A DNA stretch of 64,000 nt, from positions 6,882,001 through 6,946,000 of the forward strand of contig NZ_CP150233.1 in assembly GCF_037974265.1 (NCBI RefSeq), read 5' to 3'. This document shows positions 33,880-41,761 of the stretch, piece after piece. Each line of letters begins with the position of its first letter. The first letter of the stretch is position 1. The notes below the pieces were generated by a model, which did no database searches, was not told the DNA's origin, and saw only the letters and a program-made list of their open reading frames with translations. The translations under genes and the position numbers were made by a program. The stretch comes from Paenibacillus sp. FSL R5-0623 (GTDB lineage: Bacteria; Bacillota; Bacilli; Paenibacillales; Paenibacillaceae).

Positions 33880-34047
33880 CTAAACGACGAGAAATTCCGC
33901 ATGCTGTTCGCACTCTGCGCACTTCGCAGGCGGGTCCCAATCGGCAAATTCCGTCTCCTTCAGATCAACGATATCTGGAGCGTCCTCATACTCATCGACA
34001 AACATGTCAATGGCAATGTCCACGTGTTCTTTGCATACAACGTACAT
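33880..34047 (-). CDS. CxxH/CxxC microprotein (BA_5709 family)
   Basis: A 55-aa frame starting MYVVCKEHVDIAIDMF and ending in AKCAECEQHAEFLVV. The CxxH pair (C5, H8) and CxxC pair (C43, C46) should bind one zinc or other metal. The family is known from Bacillus, where the gene lies beside rlmH and the wal operon, exactly as here. The function is unknown. AAAGGA lies about 10 nt before the ATG. The middle is acidic (DEYEDAPDIVDLKETEF). A terminator follows, so it is probably transcribed alone. Confidence 0.88.
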   Translation of the reverse strand: MYVVCKEHVDIAIDMFVDEYEDAPDIVDLKETEFADWDPPAKCAECEQHAEFLVV

Positions 34048-34170
34048 CCGTTAAGCATCCTTTCTGTAACCAGCTATGTTCCCGATTCACAACCGCGTAT
34101 CCCATTACAGGATAGCCACTTCTCAGTTCTATCACACCTGCCGCCGAAAAGAAACCCCTACACGCCTAAT

Positions 34171-34222
34171 GACAGCAAAAACATCCCTCCCACATAACAG
34201 GATAAGGATGTTTGCCTTTTAC
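34171..34222 (-). terminator. Weak terminator-like hairpin after the MBL lipoprotein gene
   Basis: Minus-strand AAACATCC pairs with GGATGTTT across an 18-nt loop and is followed by TTTGC. The long loop and short T-run make it weak. Confidence 0.45.
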
Positions 34223-34253
34223 TTATACCGTTTCTAGAAGTCCATCGTTCAAC

Positions 34254-35225
34254 TTAAGGCCAAGAAATTTCGCCTTTAATTACCTGAGCGCTCGTCTCCA
34301 GATCGCCTGTATTCGTAAAGTCCGGATATGCTTTTTCCATGGCTGCAATCAGTTCTTTAGAATCTTTGGCTGTCTCTGCCTCTGCTTCGAACTTAGCAAT
34401 ATAATCACGAGTGAATGTAACACTCGATATATCCCCGGCACTGGTACCCAGGTAATGACCTGGAATCACTCGCTCTGGATTCAATGCAATAATTTGGTCT
34501 AGCAATTGGCGCCAGTAGTCACGGCTCTCTGGCGTTTGGTTATCTGCAATCCAGACATGCGAATTTTCGTAGACAGGAACACCACCAAGAACAGTCTTAA
34601 TGGAAGGAATCCACAGGAACGTATGGGATGGATCGGAACCATCTAGACCGATAATCTCTACGGTTTCCCCATCTACAGTCAATTGAGCACCGTCAAGTAC
34701 GTCCGGAACAATCTGTGCAGTTGGTGCATTTTCTTTCAGAATCGGATTCCAATACTCATTCTTCACTTGAATTGTTTCCTTGATTCCTTCCACCGTTGCT
34801 GGAGTCGCAACGATTTTTGCATCAGGGAACGCCTCACGGATTACCGATAGACCGAAGTAATAGTCCGGGTCCTTGTGGCTGATATATACGGTGGTCAGTT
34901 TTTTACCCGTATCTTTAATCATTTTGACCAATTGCTCGGCATCATTCTTTTGGAACTGCGCATCAACGAGCACGACTTCAGTTGGACCTTCAATCAGATT
35001 TGATGAAACGCCAAAAATGCTGTTTTCCCCAGGATTATAGGTAGTCACTTTCAGCTCCACCGCTGGTGTGTTTGTTTCCTCGCTCTTTGTATTTCCAGCA
35101 CTAGCAGCATTGGATGAAGAGTCTTCCGTATTTTCGGTTTTACTTGCTGTACCCGCACAAGCACTCAGAATTAACATGAAACATAGAACGAGCATAACGC
35201 CCATTGATGATTTTTTAGTAAACAT
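34254..35225 (-). CDS. Metallo-beta-lactamase-fold lipoprotein
   Basis: A 323-aa protein with lipobox LSAC (C23) and a Ser/Asn/Thr-rich spacer (about 24-55), so anchored outside the membrane. The fold shows VLVDAQF near 90, YISHKDPDYYFGL near 118-130 in place of the usual HxHxDH, DGSDPSHTFLW near 198-208 and ERVIPGHYLG near 258-267. The degenerate metal motif (SHKDPDY, last His missing) is a feature of a subgroup of MBL proteins and may alter metal binding. Substrate unknown. Its promoter carries two operator-like dyads. It and the next lipoprotein lie between htrA and the CxxH/CxxC gene, a place where Bacillus has no genes. Confidence 0.8.
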   Translation of the reverse strand: MFTKKSSMGVMLVLCFMLILSACAGTASKTENTEDSSSNAASAGNTKSEETNTPAVELKVTTYNPGENSIFGVSSNLIEGPTEVVLVDAQFQKNDAEQLVKMIKDTGKKLTTVYISHKDPDYYFGLSVIREAFPDAKIVATPATVEGIKETIQVKNEYWNPILKENAPTAQIVPDVLDGAQLTVDGETVEIIGLDGSDPSHTFLWIPSIKTVLGGVPVYENSHVWIADNQTPESRDYWRQLLDQIIALNPERVIPGHYLGTSAGDISSVTFTRDYIAKFEAEAETAKDSKELIAAMEKAYPDFTNTGDLETSAQVIKGEISWP

Positions 35226-35381
35226 TTAATTGATCTTCCTCTCTTTATGTCGCTGCCATTCATCCATATCAATGCATCTAGCAGCCAATTCGTTGATTAT
35301 TTATTCCGTCCTATAGTCTGGTTGTACAATTGCTTCGACTAACATTATTTTAGTATGATAATCCCCCTTCAAATCATTATA

Positions 35382-35447
35382 TGTAACAATTATTGTTACA
35401 ACTTATATGATGTAATGATTATAGTTACAACTAACTGTGAATGTCAA
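35382..35447 (-). promoter_or_regulatory. Promoter of the MBL lipoprotein gene with tandem 19-bp operators
   Basis: -35 TTGACA (35442-35447), an 18-bp spacer and -10 TATAAT (35418-35423), both perfect, read on the minus strand. A dyad TGTAATGATTATAGTTACA (35411-35429) covers the -10. A perfect dyad TGTAACAATTATTGTTACA (35382-35400) lies 29 bp further downstream, near +15 to +35. A consensus promoter with two operators implies strong repression and strong induction. The repressor family cannot be named. Confidence 0.75.
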
Positions 35448-35616
35448 GTTATTTATTCAAAAAATCTACTTCTAATAACTTTTCCGCTACTCACAAACAT
35501 TATAAAAACAATAAAAAAACCAACCAGAATTTTCTAATTGGCCCCCACTTAACTTCCCCTAACCCTGTAATACGCCTTATTCCAAAGATTCAGACTCTTC
35601 ATGTCCAATACTAATT
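35448..35616. other. Intergenic, no gene seen
   Basis: Together with 35226-35441 this forms a 391-bp gap between the two lipoprotein genes. Beyond the promoter and operators only a T/A-rich stretch is seen. A clear terminator for the downstream end of the 35617-36141 gene was not found. Confidence 0.5.
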
Positions 35617-36141
35617 TTACTTCAATCCCGACTGCGCCTTCGTTAACAGCTTCCCGCCTTGAAAAGCAATAACGGCATTGGCACCATTGCCGGCTGTGCC
35701 TTTATAGTTGTAAACCACCATATTCTCCGCTTCACTCAGTGCTTCACCTTCGCCGCCAAGGATCTCGATGACATCTTCCACCGACATGCCAACCTCAAGC
35801 TTCTCATACTGGGCAAAGGTAATCAGCACCCCATCGCCTTTCCCGGCCGATCCGTTGTTTCCCGATGTTACAGGCGTTTGACCACCAGCCTCACCTACCG
35901 CAATCACATTTGTACTCAACTCATTCAACTTGGTCTCAAGTGCTGCGATCTTTTGCTCCTGCTCAACGCTCTTGGCTCCCTGCTCCACCAGTTTCTTCTC
36001 AAGCCCTGCAATCTTCTCTTGCAGAGCACTTGTATCTACAGATGCTCCTGTCGTAGCTACCTCAGACCCACAGGCAGACAGCATGAACAGGGACAGCGCC
36101 AAGCTCGTTCCCCCAAGCATCTTTTTCTTCAAATGTTTCAT
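35617..36141 (-). CDS. Coiled-coil lipoprotein with BamE/SmpA-like C-terminal domain
   Basis: 174 aa from the ATG at 36141 (GGAAGGGG 9 nt upstream). Lipobox LSAC near residue 24, then a coiled coil at about 38-75 (LQEKIAGLEKKLVEQGAKSVEQEQ and on). A short Gly/Asn linker follows, then a domain starting FAQYEKLEVGMSVEDVIEILGGEGEAL. The G-M-S-x-E-x-V-x-x-x-LG pattern is that of BamE-like/DUF3862 folds, which form small external modules in Bacillota lipoproteins. Membrane-anchored and external; a partner is not evident. Confidence 0.75.
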   Translation of the reverse strand: MKHLKKKMLGGTSLALSLFMLSACGSEVATTGASVDTSALQEKIAGLEKKLVEQGAKSVEQEQKIAALETKLNELSTNVIAVGEAGGQTPVTSGNNGSAGKGDGVLITFAQYEKLEVGMSVEDVIEILGGEGEALSEAENMVVYNYKGTAGNGANAVIAFQGGKLLTKAQSGLK

Positions 36142-36351
36142 TAGAAATACCCCTTCCATTCTGAAATAAAATCAGATCGACAAACAGATGTTATTGCATC
36201 AGCGACCGTCTCCAAACATATTGACAACAGTTTACCATAGCCCAAGTCGTATGTATCTGCTCCTTTGGCTCCGGGTCTAACTGATCATGGGAACATAAAA
36301 TGGTTGATCTACTCATTTACTGTCGAATGAACACGTCCACTCATAATAACT

Positions 36352-36385
36352 AAAAAAGAGTGGTCAGTTGATCTGATCACTCTTC
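36352..36385 (-). terminator. Terminator of htrA
   Basis: Minus-strand stem AAGAGTGATCAG / CTGACCACTCTT with a 5-nt loop and a TTTTTT run, about 50 bp past the htrA stop. Confidence 0.88.
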
Positions 36386-36436
36386 TAGCATTCCCTATTT
36401 CAATCCGTGCAACAGTATGGGCTCGTTAGGCTCCCT

Positions 36437-37705
36437 TTACTCCGGTTTATCCGTCAACTTCACCGATACTTTCTCAGCTTTGCCATCCCGGTAGAAGGTC
36501 ACTTCAATTGTATCCCCAATCTTCTTCTGATCGTACAGATATTTCCGCAGATCGAGCGTGGAGGTAATTTTTTGCCCGTCGAATTCCGTAATGACATCAT
36601 TCAGCTTCATGCCCGCATCAGATGCCGGACCGGATGCTTCCAGCACAACCACACCGCTGTCCACATGAGATGGCAGCTTCAGATCCTTACGCTGCTCGTC
36701 ATCCAGTGGTGCATAAGGGTTGCTCAGATCTACCGTGTACACGCCCAGGTATGGACGAGATACTTTGCCGTTCAGTAGCAGGGAATCTACCGTTTTCATC
36801 ACTTCGTTCATCGGAATGGCGAAGCCGAGACCCTCAACGCCCGTATCCGAGATCTTCATCGTGTTGATGCCAACCACTTTGCCGTTCAAATCCACCAAAG
36901 CACCGCCGCTATTGCCTTCATTAATCGCCGCATCCGTCTGGATCACGTTTTGCTCCCAGTCGTACACCCCGTCCTGATTAATTGATACAGGTAGAATACG
37001 ATCCGTGTAACTGACAATACCGGATGTCAGCGTACCGCCCAGACCAAGCGGGTTCCCGATTGCCAACACCGTTTGACCCCGCTGAAGTTTGCTGGAATCA
37101 CCAATCTCCGCGACTGCACCTAGCCCTTTATCTTCTGCGGATAATACCGCAATGTCACTTACACGGTCTTTACCGACCAGCTTCGCTTTATGTGTCTCCC
37201 CATCTACGGTCACAATCTCCAGATCACTCGCACCCTCCACAACGTGGTGGTTGGTCATAATATAAGCCTTGCCATCTTCCTTCTTGAAAATGACCCCTGA
37301 GCCCAGCGCCGAATCTTCCATCGATAGACTGCTACCCGTTTTATGGTTCACAATGCTCACCACGGAAGGACGAACATGGGCTGCTGCCTGGATAATCCGG
37401 TCGTATGGATCAGCTGTCTGTGCACCGCCTCCACCACCATTACCTGTAGCATTAGCCAGCGGTAACGAAGCGGGCTGTGTGATGAAGCTAAACAGCATGA
37501 CGGTCACGATGGAGCTGATCACCGAGCTAATCACAGCTACCTTCACTGTGGAACTGATTCCCGTTCGCGATCTGCGCGGATTACTCCAGCGGTCACGTCC
37601 ACGTGCTCTGCCTCCAGGGCGGATGATCTGAAGTTTGCCTTTCTGTTCAGGTTCGGCGCGTCTTGATACTTTGGTTGAATAAAAATCGTCTCCAAACAAT
37701 CCCAT
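36437..37705 (-). CDS. htrA: HtrA/DegP-like membrane-anchored serine protease (YyxA/HtrC type)
   Basis: 422 aa from the ATG at 37705, after GGGGAGAGG; an upstream in-frame ATG at 37738 lacks a good site. A cytoplasmic basic N-terminus is followed by one membrane segment (about 54-76) and a Gly-rich linker. The trypsin-like domain has the triad H154 (TNHHVV), D184 (VSDIAVL) and S266 (GNSGGAL). A C-terminal PDZ domain covers about 315-415 (DSGVVVLEASGPASDAGMK ... DVITEFDGQKI). It degrades or refolds damaged secreted proteins at the membrane surface. The position after walJ and before rlmH matches Bacillus yyxA. It is separated from walJ by 900 bp and so has its own promoter. Confidence 0.93.
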   Translation of the reverse strand: MGLFGDDFYSTKVSRRAEPEQKGKLQIIRPGGRARGRDRWSNPRRSRTGISSTVKVAVISSVISSIVTVMLFSFITQPASLPLANATGNGGGGGAQTADPYDRIIQAAAHVRPSVVSIVNHKTGSSLSMEDSALGSGVIFKKEDGKAYIMTNHHVVEGASDLEIVTVDGETHKAKLVGKDRVSDIAVLSAEDKGLGAVAEIGDSSKLQRGQTVLAIGNPLGLGGTLTSGIVSYTDRILPVSINQDGVYDWEQNVIQTDAAINEGNSGGALVDLNGKVVGINTMKISDTGVEGLGFAIPMNEVMKTVDSLLLNGKVSRPYLGVYTVDLSNPYAPLDDEQRKDLKLPSHVDSGVVVLEASGPASDAGMKLNDVITEFDGQKITSTLDLRKYLYDQKKIGDTIEVTFYRDGKAEKVSVKLTDKPE

Positions 37706-38459
37706 CGTGATCCTCTCCCCTTCGTTGTCACGCATCAAGACCCTGACTGCCGCCTAAGTTGTCGCATGGATCAACGATGGAGTTCTCACATACACCACTC
37801 CGCCAACAGACGAACCTTCCGATCGCTGTTACTCACAAATTTTTTTGATCCCCTCTTCCAAGGTGAAAATTTGTTCATAGCGTATGCTTCCGAAGCAGCT
37901 TTCTTTCAGAAAGCTTTCAGGCGATCGCTCTGTTTCTTCAGGTTTCTTCTGTCGTCTTCGTTACGTGAAGACTCCACCGGTTTCCCATGCTTTTTTGCAA
38001 TTTTATAAAATGGTCTTGCATATCGCCGCATCCCGGCATCAAATCAAGATACAGCGTCTATGTACAACAGAACGGACACGCCATTCTGTCAGTGACTCTA
38101 TCAATCATGCTCTCGCATTCTATGACATGCCATTTCACACGCAAAACAGCCAAAATCACAATGCTCCTCATATACTAAACACGTCAAATCACAAAAAGTT
38201 GCATATTTACGAAAATTAAAGCAAATTTCCGCTATAACGCGCTTAACAATAAAGGTCCATAGTATCTATCACCACAAAATCCGGTCCGCTAAGCGCCATT
38301 TTGGCAAATTTGAAGAACTTTTTCACCCCTGCATAGTCACAGGTTCAGCATACACGTCTCATCACACAAATGTTAGCGGCAAAAAGAGGAATGTTTTCCA
38401 TCAAGCCTGACTACAATAATAGTAAAAGACAATTCGAAGCTTCATAGAGGAGGATATAT
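37706..38459. other. Long intergenic region upstream of htrA
   Basis: This 754-bp gap holds repeat copy 1 (37813-37952). Beyond that are only short frames without ribosome binding sites and the promoter region of the small gene at 38460. No RNA gene was recognised. Confidence 0.5.
37813..37952 (+). repeat. Structured intergenic repeat, copy 1
   Basis: It begins AACCTTCCGATCGCTGTTA and ends TTTCTTCTG, like copies at 40264 and 57404. The first hairpin has the outer stem CAAATTTT / AAAATTTG with an inner CTT/AAG pair. A later part holds CAGCTTTCTTTCAGAAAGCTTT, shared almost exactly with copy 2. It lies upstream of htrA. Confidence 0.75.
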
Positions 38460-38672
38460 ATGGATCGCACACGTACACTCACAGCCATGGATGAAGTTCA
38501 TATGGCGGCCAAGCTGGCCGATCTCAAGGAAGAACACTATCGTAATACCCTTGCACTCAGCACCATCATTGAACTGCTTATCGATAAAGGCATTCTGACC
38601 CGCGAGGAAGTCGAGCGCAAAGCCGCCGAACTTGACAGCTTTATGGCTCACCCACCCTATCCCATGGCGTAG
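38460..38672 (+). CDS. Small conserved-looking protein of unknown function, antisense to the walJ end
   Basis: 70 aa, ATG preceded by GAGGAGG at 8 nt, so clearly translated. The helical sequence includes MDEVHMAAKLADLKEEHYRNTLALSTIIELLIDKGILTREEVERKAAEL and ends in HPPYPMA. The segment LIDKGILTREEVERKAAELD resembles the helical part of nitrile-hydratase-beta-like subunits, but this may be only a common helix pattern. The last 32 bases overlap the 3' end of walJ on the other strand. Function unknown. Confidence 0.7.
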   Translation: MDRTRTLTAMDEVHMAAKLADLKEEHYRNTLALSTIIELLIDKGILTREEVERKAAELDSFMAHPPYPMA

Positions 38673-39447
38673 GACGGTCGTAATACGTATCACAGAGTTT
38701 GAACTCATGATCCCGATAAAAGCATCCACGGCTCTCCATCGCGTCGCGCACCGACATTTTCGCCAAGTCCATCATATTATGATCTCGGCTAAGATGTGCC
38801 AGATACGTGCGCTTGATGCGTCCGTTCATTAGTTCACTAAGCGCTACCCCTGCCGCTTCGTTCGACAAATGCCCAATGTCGCTCAAAATCCGGCGCTTGG
38901 TGTTCCACGGATAACGCCCCATACGCAGCAATTCGACATCATGATTCGCCTCCAGCACCAGTACGTCAGAATCAGAGATCGCATCGCGAACCTTGTCGCT
39001 CATGTACCCAAGATCTGTTGCAACAGACAGCTTCTCCGTACCATCATCGAAAGTGTACCCTACCGGCTCAGCCGCATCATGCGAGATTCCGAAGGATTCC
39101 ACGCGCAGTGACCCAAAATCATGCTTTTCACCCGTCTCAAATACCCTCCGGTTTTCCTCTGGAATCGCCCCAACCGACTTCTCCAGTGCCGCCCACGTAT
39201 TCAGATTTGCGTAGATTGGTAAATTATATTTCCGAGACATCGCGCCTAGTCCTTTAATGTGATCGGAATGTTCATGTGTAACCAGAATCCCGTCCAGTTC
39301 TGCCCCAGAAATCTCCCTTTCCTGAAACAGTGCATCCAATCGCTTCGCACTAAGACCCGCGTCAATCATGAGAGATGTGCCCCCATGCTGTATGACTGTG
39401 GCATTACCTGTCGAACCGCTGGATAACACGGTAAAATATATCCCCAT
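38641..39447 (-). CDS. walJ: WalJ (YycJ), metallo-beta-lactamase-fold hydrolase
   Basis: A 268-aa cytoplasmic MBL protein with THEHSDHIKG (residues about 57-66) as the metal motif, VLEANHD near 172 and LAHLSRDHN near 218. YycJ/WalJ is a 5'-3' exonuclease-like enzyme of the wal operon linked to coordination of cell division and DNA replication. The ATG lies 6 bp past the yycI stop. The end runs over the convergent small gene. Confidence 0.93.
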   Translation of the reverse strand: MGIYFTVLSSGSTGNATVIQHGGTSLMIDAGLSAKRLDALFQEREISGAELDGILVTHEHSDHIKGLGAMSRKYNLPIYANLNTWAALEKSVGAIPEENRRVFETGEKHDFGSLRVESFGISHDAAEPVGYTFDDGTEKLSVATDLGYMSDKVRDAISDSDVLVLEANHDVELLRMGRYPWNTKRRILSDIGHLSNEAAGVALSELMNGRIKRTYLAHLSRDHNMMDLAKMSVRDAMESRGCFYRDHEFKLCDTYYDRPTPWDRVGEP

Positions 39448-39453
39448 AACGCA

Positions 39454-40197
39454 TTACTCCCCTGGTTTGTCTGTCTTGGGACTGAATACATCCCCACTGA
39501 TGCCCTGCACGTACAACACTTCGCCACTTTCCAGCACGAACCGCCATGCCGGCATCGCTACCTGTATATCTGAATTGAACAACTGGCCGTAATAGCCTAG
39601 CTGAATATCTTTGACAATTGCATCATTTGGCAAAAAGTTCTCGATCAGCGTTCCCAGCGCCTTCGACGCCGGAAGCACCTGCTGATCGCTCTCCTCTGCG
39701 GTTGTAATCCGCACTGGAGTCTGACGGTAACCCGTTATTTTCTGGTCGCTGTAGAATAGCTCCAGACTCACATTGAAGAGCGGCCATTTGCCATCCACCA
39801 GTGGGTGAAGCACAAAAGCTCCATCCTTGGCCATCAGCTGATCCAGCCGGTATGTCCCAATCTGTGGAATCTCACGCTCTAATGCATCTTCCAGTTCACT
39901 CTGCGAGAAGATCAGCTTGCTATCTACAGGCTGTTCCAGTTCCATATCCACACCAGCCTTGTCCTCTTCAATGAACTCATAGGACAACTTCGGCAGCTTC
40001 GGCGTTTCATTTGGAATCGGAGCCAGCACCTGAATGCCCTTCTCTTCCATCGCCTGCTGTGTGTTATCTGCCAGTGAGGTGAAGTCCAGATTGGCTCCGG
40101 CCGTCTCCCGCGCATCCATCCAGATCTGGTAACCCAGCACCAGATTGAGCAGCAGAAAGGCATAGATCAACACATTTTTTGCCCGTCCCCAATCCAA
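39454..40197 (-). CDS. walI: WalI (YycI), membrane regulator of WalK
   Basis: 247 aa if started at the TTG at 40197, 8 nt after GGAGG. This gives MDWGRAKNVLIYAFLLLNLVLGYQIW, like B. subtilis YycI (MDWxxxK). One N-terminal membrane segment (about 7-26) is followed by an external YycI domain. YycI and YycH bind WalK through their membrane segments and modulate its activity. Normally yycH and yycI are adjacent or overlapping; here a 274-bp gap with repeat copy 2 separates them. Confidence 0.9.
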   Translation of the reverse strand: MDWGRAKNVLIYAFLLLNLVLGYQIWMDARETAGANLDFTSLADNTQQAMEEKGIQVLAPIPNETPKLPKLSYEFIEEDKAGVDMELEQPVDSKLIFSQSELEDALEREIPQIGTYRLDQLMAKDGAFVLHPLVDGKWPLFNVSLELFYSDQKITGYRQTPVRITTAEESDQQVLPASKALGTLIENFLPNDAIVKDIQLGYYGQLFNSDIQVAMPAWRFVLESGEVLYVQGISGDVFSPKTDKPGE

Positions 40198-40263
40198 AAC
40201 ATTCACCTCCGTCCATTTGATAAAAGCAACTAATATCACACTGGCCCACTCCGCGGTCAGAAC

Positions 40264-40404
40264 AACCTTCCGATCGCTGTTATCCCCAGATTTCTTGATT
40301 CCCTTTTCCTAAGGGAGAAATCCGGCGATAAAGGCGAAGCGTATGCTTTCGATGCAGCTTTCTTTCAGAAAGCTTTTGGCTTCGCTTCTCCAGCTTTTTT
40401 CTGC
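40264..40404 (+). repeat. Structured intergenic repeat, copy 2, inside the wal operon
   Basis: It begins AACCTTCCGATCGCTGTTA, with TCCCCAGATTT shared with copy 3. Nested stems GATTTCT/AGAAATC and CCCTT/AAGGG follow. A second hairpin GCGAAGC / GCTTCGC encloses CAGCTTTCTTTCAGAAAGCT, and the copy ends TTTTTTCTG. It lies between yycH and yycI, antisense to operon transcription. Confidence 0.8.
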
Positions 40405-40471
40405 CCTCTCCGTTATCGTGTGACCTTACACCTCGCTCGGATATCGAATGACTCCATTACCCTACAACCCA

Positions 40472-41761
40472 TCAAGAAACGGTGGTTTCCTCCCCGTTTC
40501 CAAAGCGGATCACCCATACCGGGATCAGCTTAAGTCCGTCCTCAATCGAAGAAGGACGATAAGCCGGGTATACGTCCACGACCTGGCGATTCTCACCTGC
40601 GACCTTTTTAATAAGAGCCTTCAGCTTGTCTCCGCCAGGCAACTTTACCGGTTTCTTCGTCTCTGCACCTTCGTTCAGGTATTCCAGCGATCGTTCATAA
40701 CTGGATACCGTTTCCTGCTGCATCTCCATGCTGATCGTGCCAAAGCGGAACTGCATGGAATCCATAATCGGATAGCTGCCGTAATACTGCTGGAATTCAA
40801 GCTGTGTCTTGCTATCGGCGGTCTCCAGCATCATGCGCGACCTGCCTTTCCAGCCGCCATGCTGATTCACAAAATCAACCGCAGACAGTGCATCCTTTGC
40901 GGGATCAATCAGTCCCGCAGGCGGTGCCGCTGGATCAGTGTAACTGATCCAGCGCTGCTCTTGCTTCACTTGCAAACTACGTTTACTGTCCGTATAGATC
41001 TCCGACCCGTCTTTTTCCCGTATGTTCCGGGTCATGCTTGGATCGAAGAACAGACTGCGCTGCATTTGCTCAACCGTGAACTGCCCTGTTGGCACATCTG
41101 CCTCAATCGTCTCCAGAGCTTCGGCCGGGATATAATACCCGCCATCCATCAGCATATATGGCGTCCAGTTCGTACCGAAGTCAACATGCTGCTGCACGTC
41201 TTGTACTGTCAGGTCCGCCTGCGTTGCTTCGTATACCACGTCTCCCTTGGCGCTGAAGAACAGCGCATGGGCCTTCGTTTCATTTTTGGACGTATAGATC
41301 GAGATTCGGTTAATGGTCTCCCCTTGGAACAAGGAATCCGTCCCAAGCCTCATCACCCGCTGTAACAATGCTACGGGAATACCTTCTTTGAACGATAGCT
41401 CAAACCCAGGGTTCTCCTTGCGAATCTGATCCCAGTTCACCGATTGCACACTGCGGCGCTGAAAATCATCGAACGCCCGCCCCTGTAACCGCGAATAGAT
41501 TAACTGATAGAACGTATTGCCAGGGTAAAATACCGTATGTTTATCCTCACCCAGATGAATAATCATCTGATCGGGGAAAATTAATTCTTCAATATTACGT
41601 TCCTGACCCATATTCTCCGTCTTCACATAGTTCGTCTCTGACGTCACAATGGAATCCCCGCCTCCAGGTAAACGGTAGATCAGGAAATAACTCTGCACCA
41701 GACTGGCGGCGACAAGGGCAGCAAGCACCAGGGATTTAATCCGTTCCTTCACGGTGCTCAC
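40472..41761 (-). CDS. walH: WalH (YycH), membrane regulator of WalK
   Basis: A 429-aa protein starting at GTG 41761, overlapping the walK end by 26 bp. One N-terminal membrane segment (about 10-28: LVLAALVAASLVQSYFLIY) is followed by a long external domain in the YycH family (EELIFPDQMIIHLGEDKHTVFY near 55-77; DGGYYIPAE near 208). It acts with YycI to control WalK signalling in the membrane. The usual length is about 440 aa. Confidence 0.9.
   Translation of the reverse strand: MSTVKERIKSLVLAALVAASLVQSYFLIYRLPGGGDSIVTSETNYVKTENMGQERNIEELIFPDQMIIHLGEDKHTVFYPGNTFYQLIYSRLQGRAFDDFQRRSVQSVNWDQIRKENPGFELSFKEGIPVALLQRVMRLGTDSLFQGETINRISIYTSKNETKAHALFFSAKGDVVYEATQADLTVQDVQQHVDFGTNWTPYMLMDGGYYIPAEALETIEADVPTGQFTVEQMQRSLFFDPSMTRNIREKDGSEIYTDSKRSLQVKQEQRWISYTDPAAPPAGLIDPAKDALSAVDFVNQHGGWKGRSRMMLETADSKTQLEFQQYYGSYPIMDSMQFRFGTISMEMQQETVSSYERSLEYLNEGAETKKPVKLPGGDKLKALIKKVAGENRQVVDVYPAYRPSSIEDGLKLIPVWVIRFGNGEETTVS

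Noticed and set aside
33787..34197. 136-codon plus-strand frame over the CxxH/CxxC gene
   Set aside because: It has no ribosome binding site and no recognisable motif, and it is antisense to the convincing 55-aa CxxH/CxxC gene.
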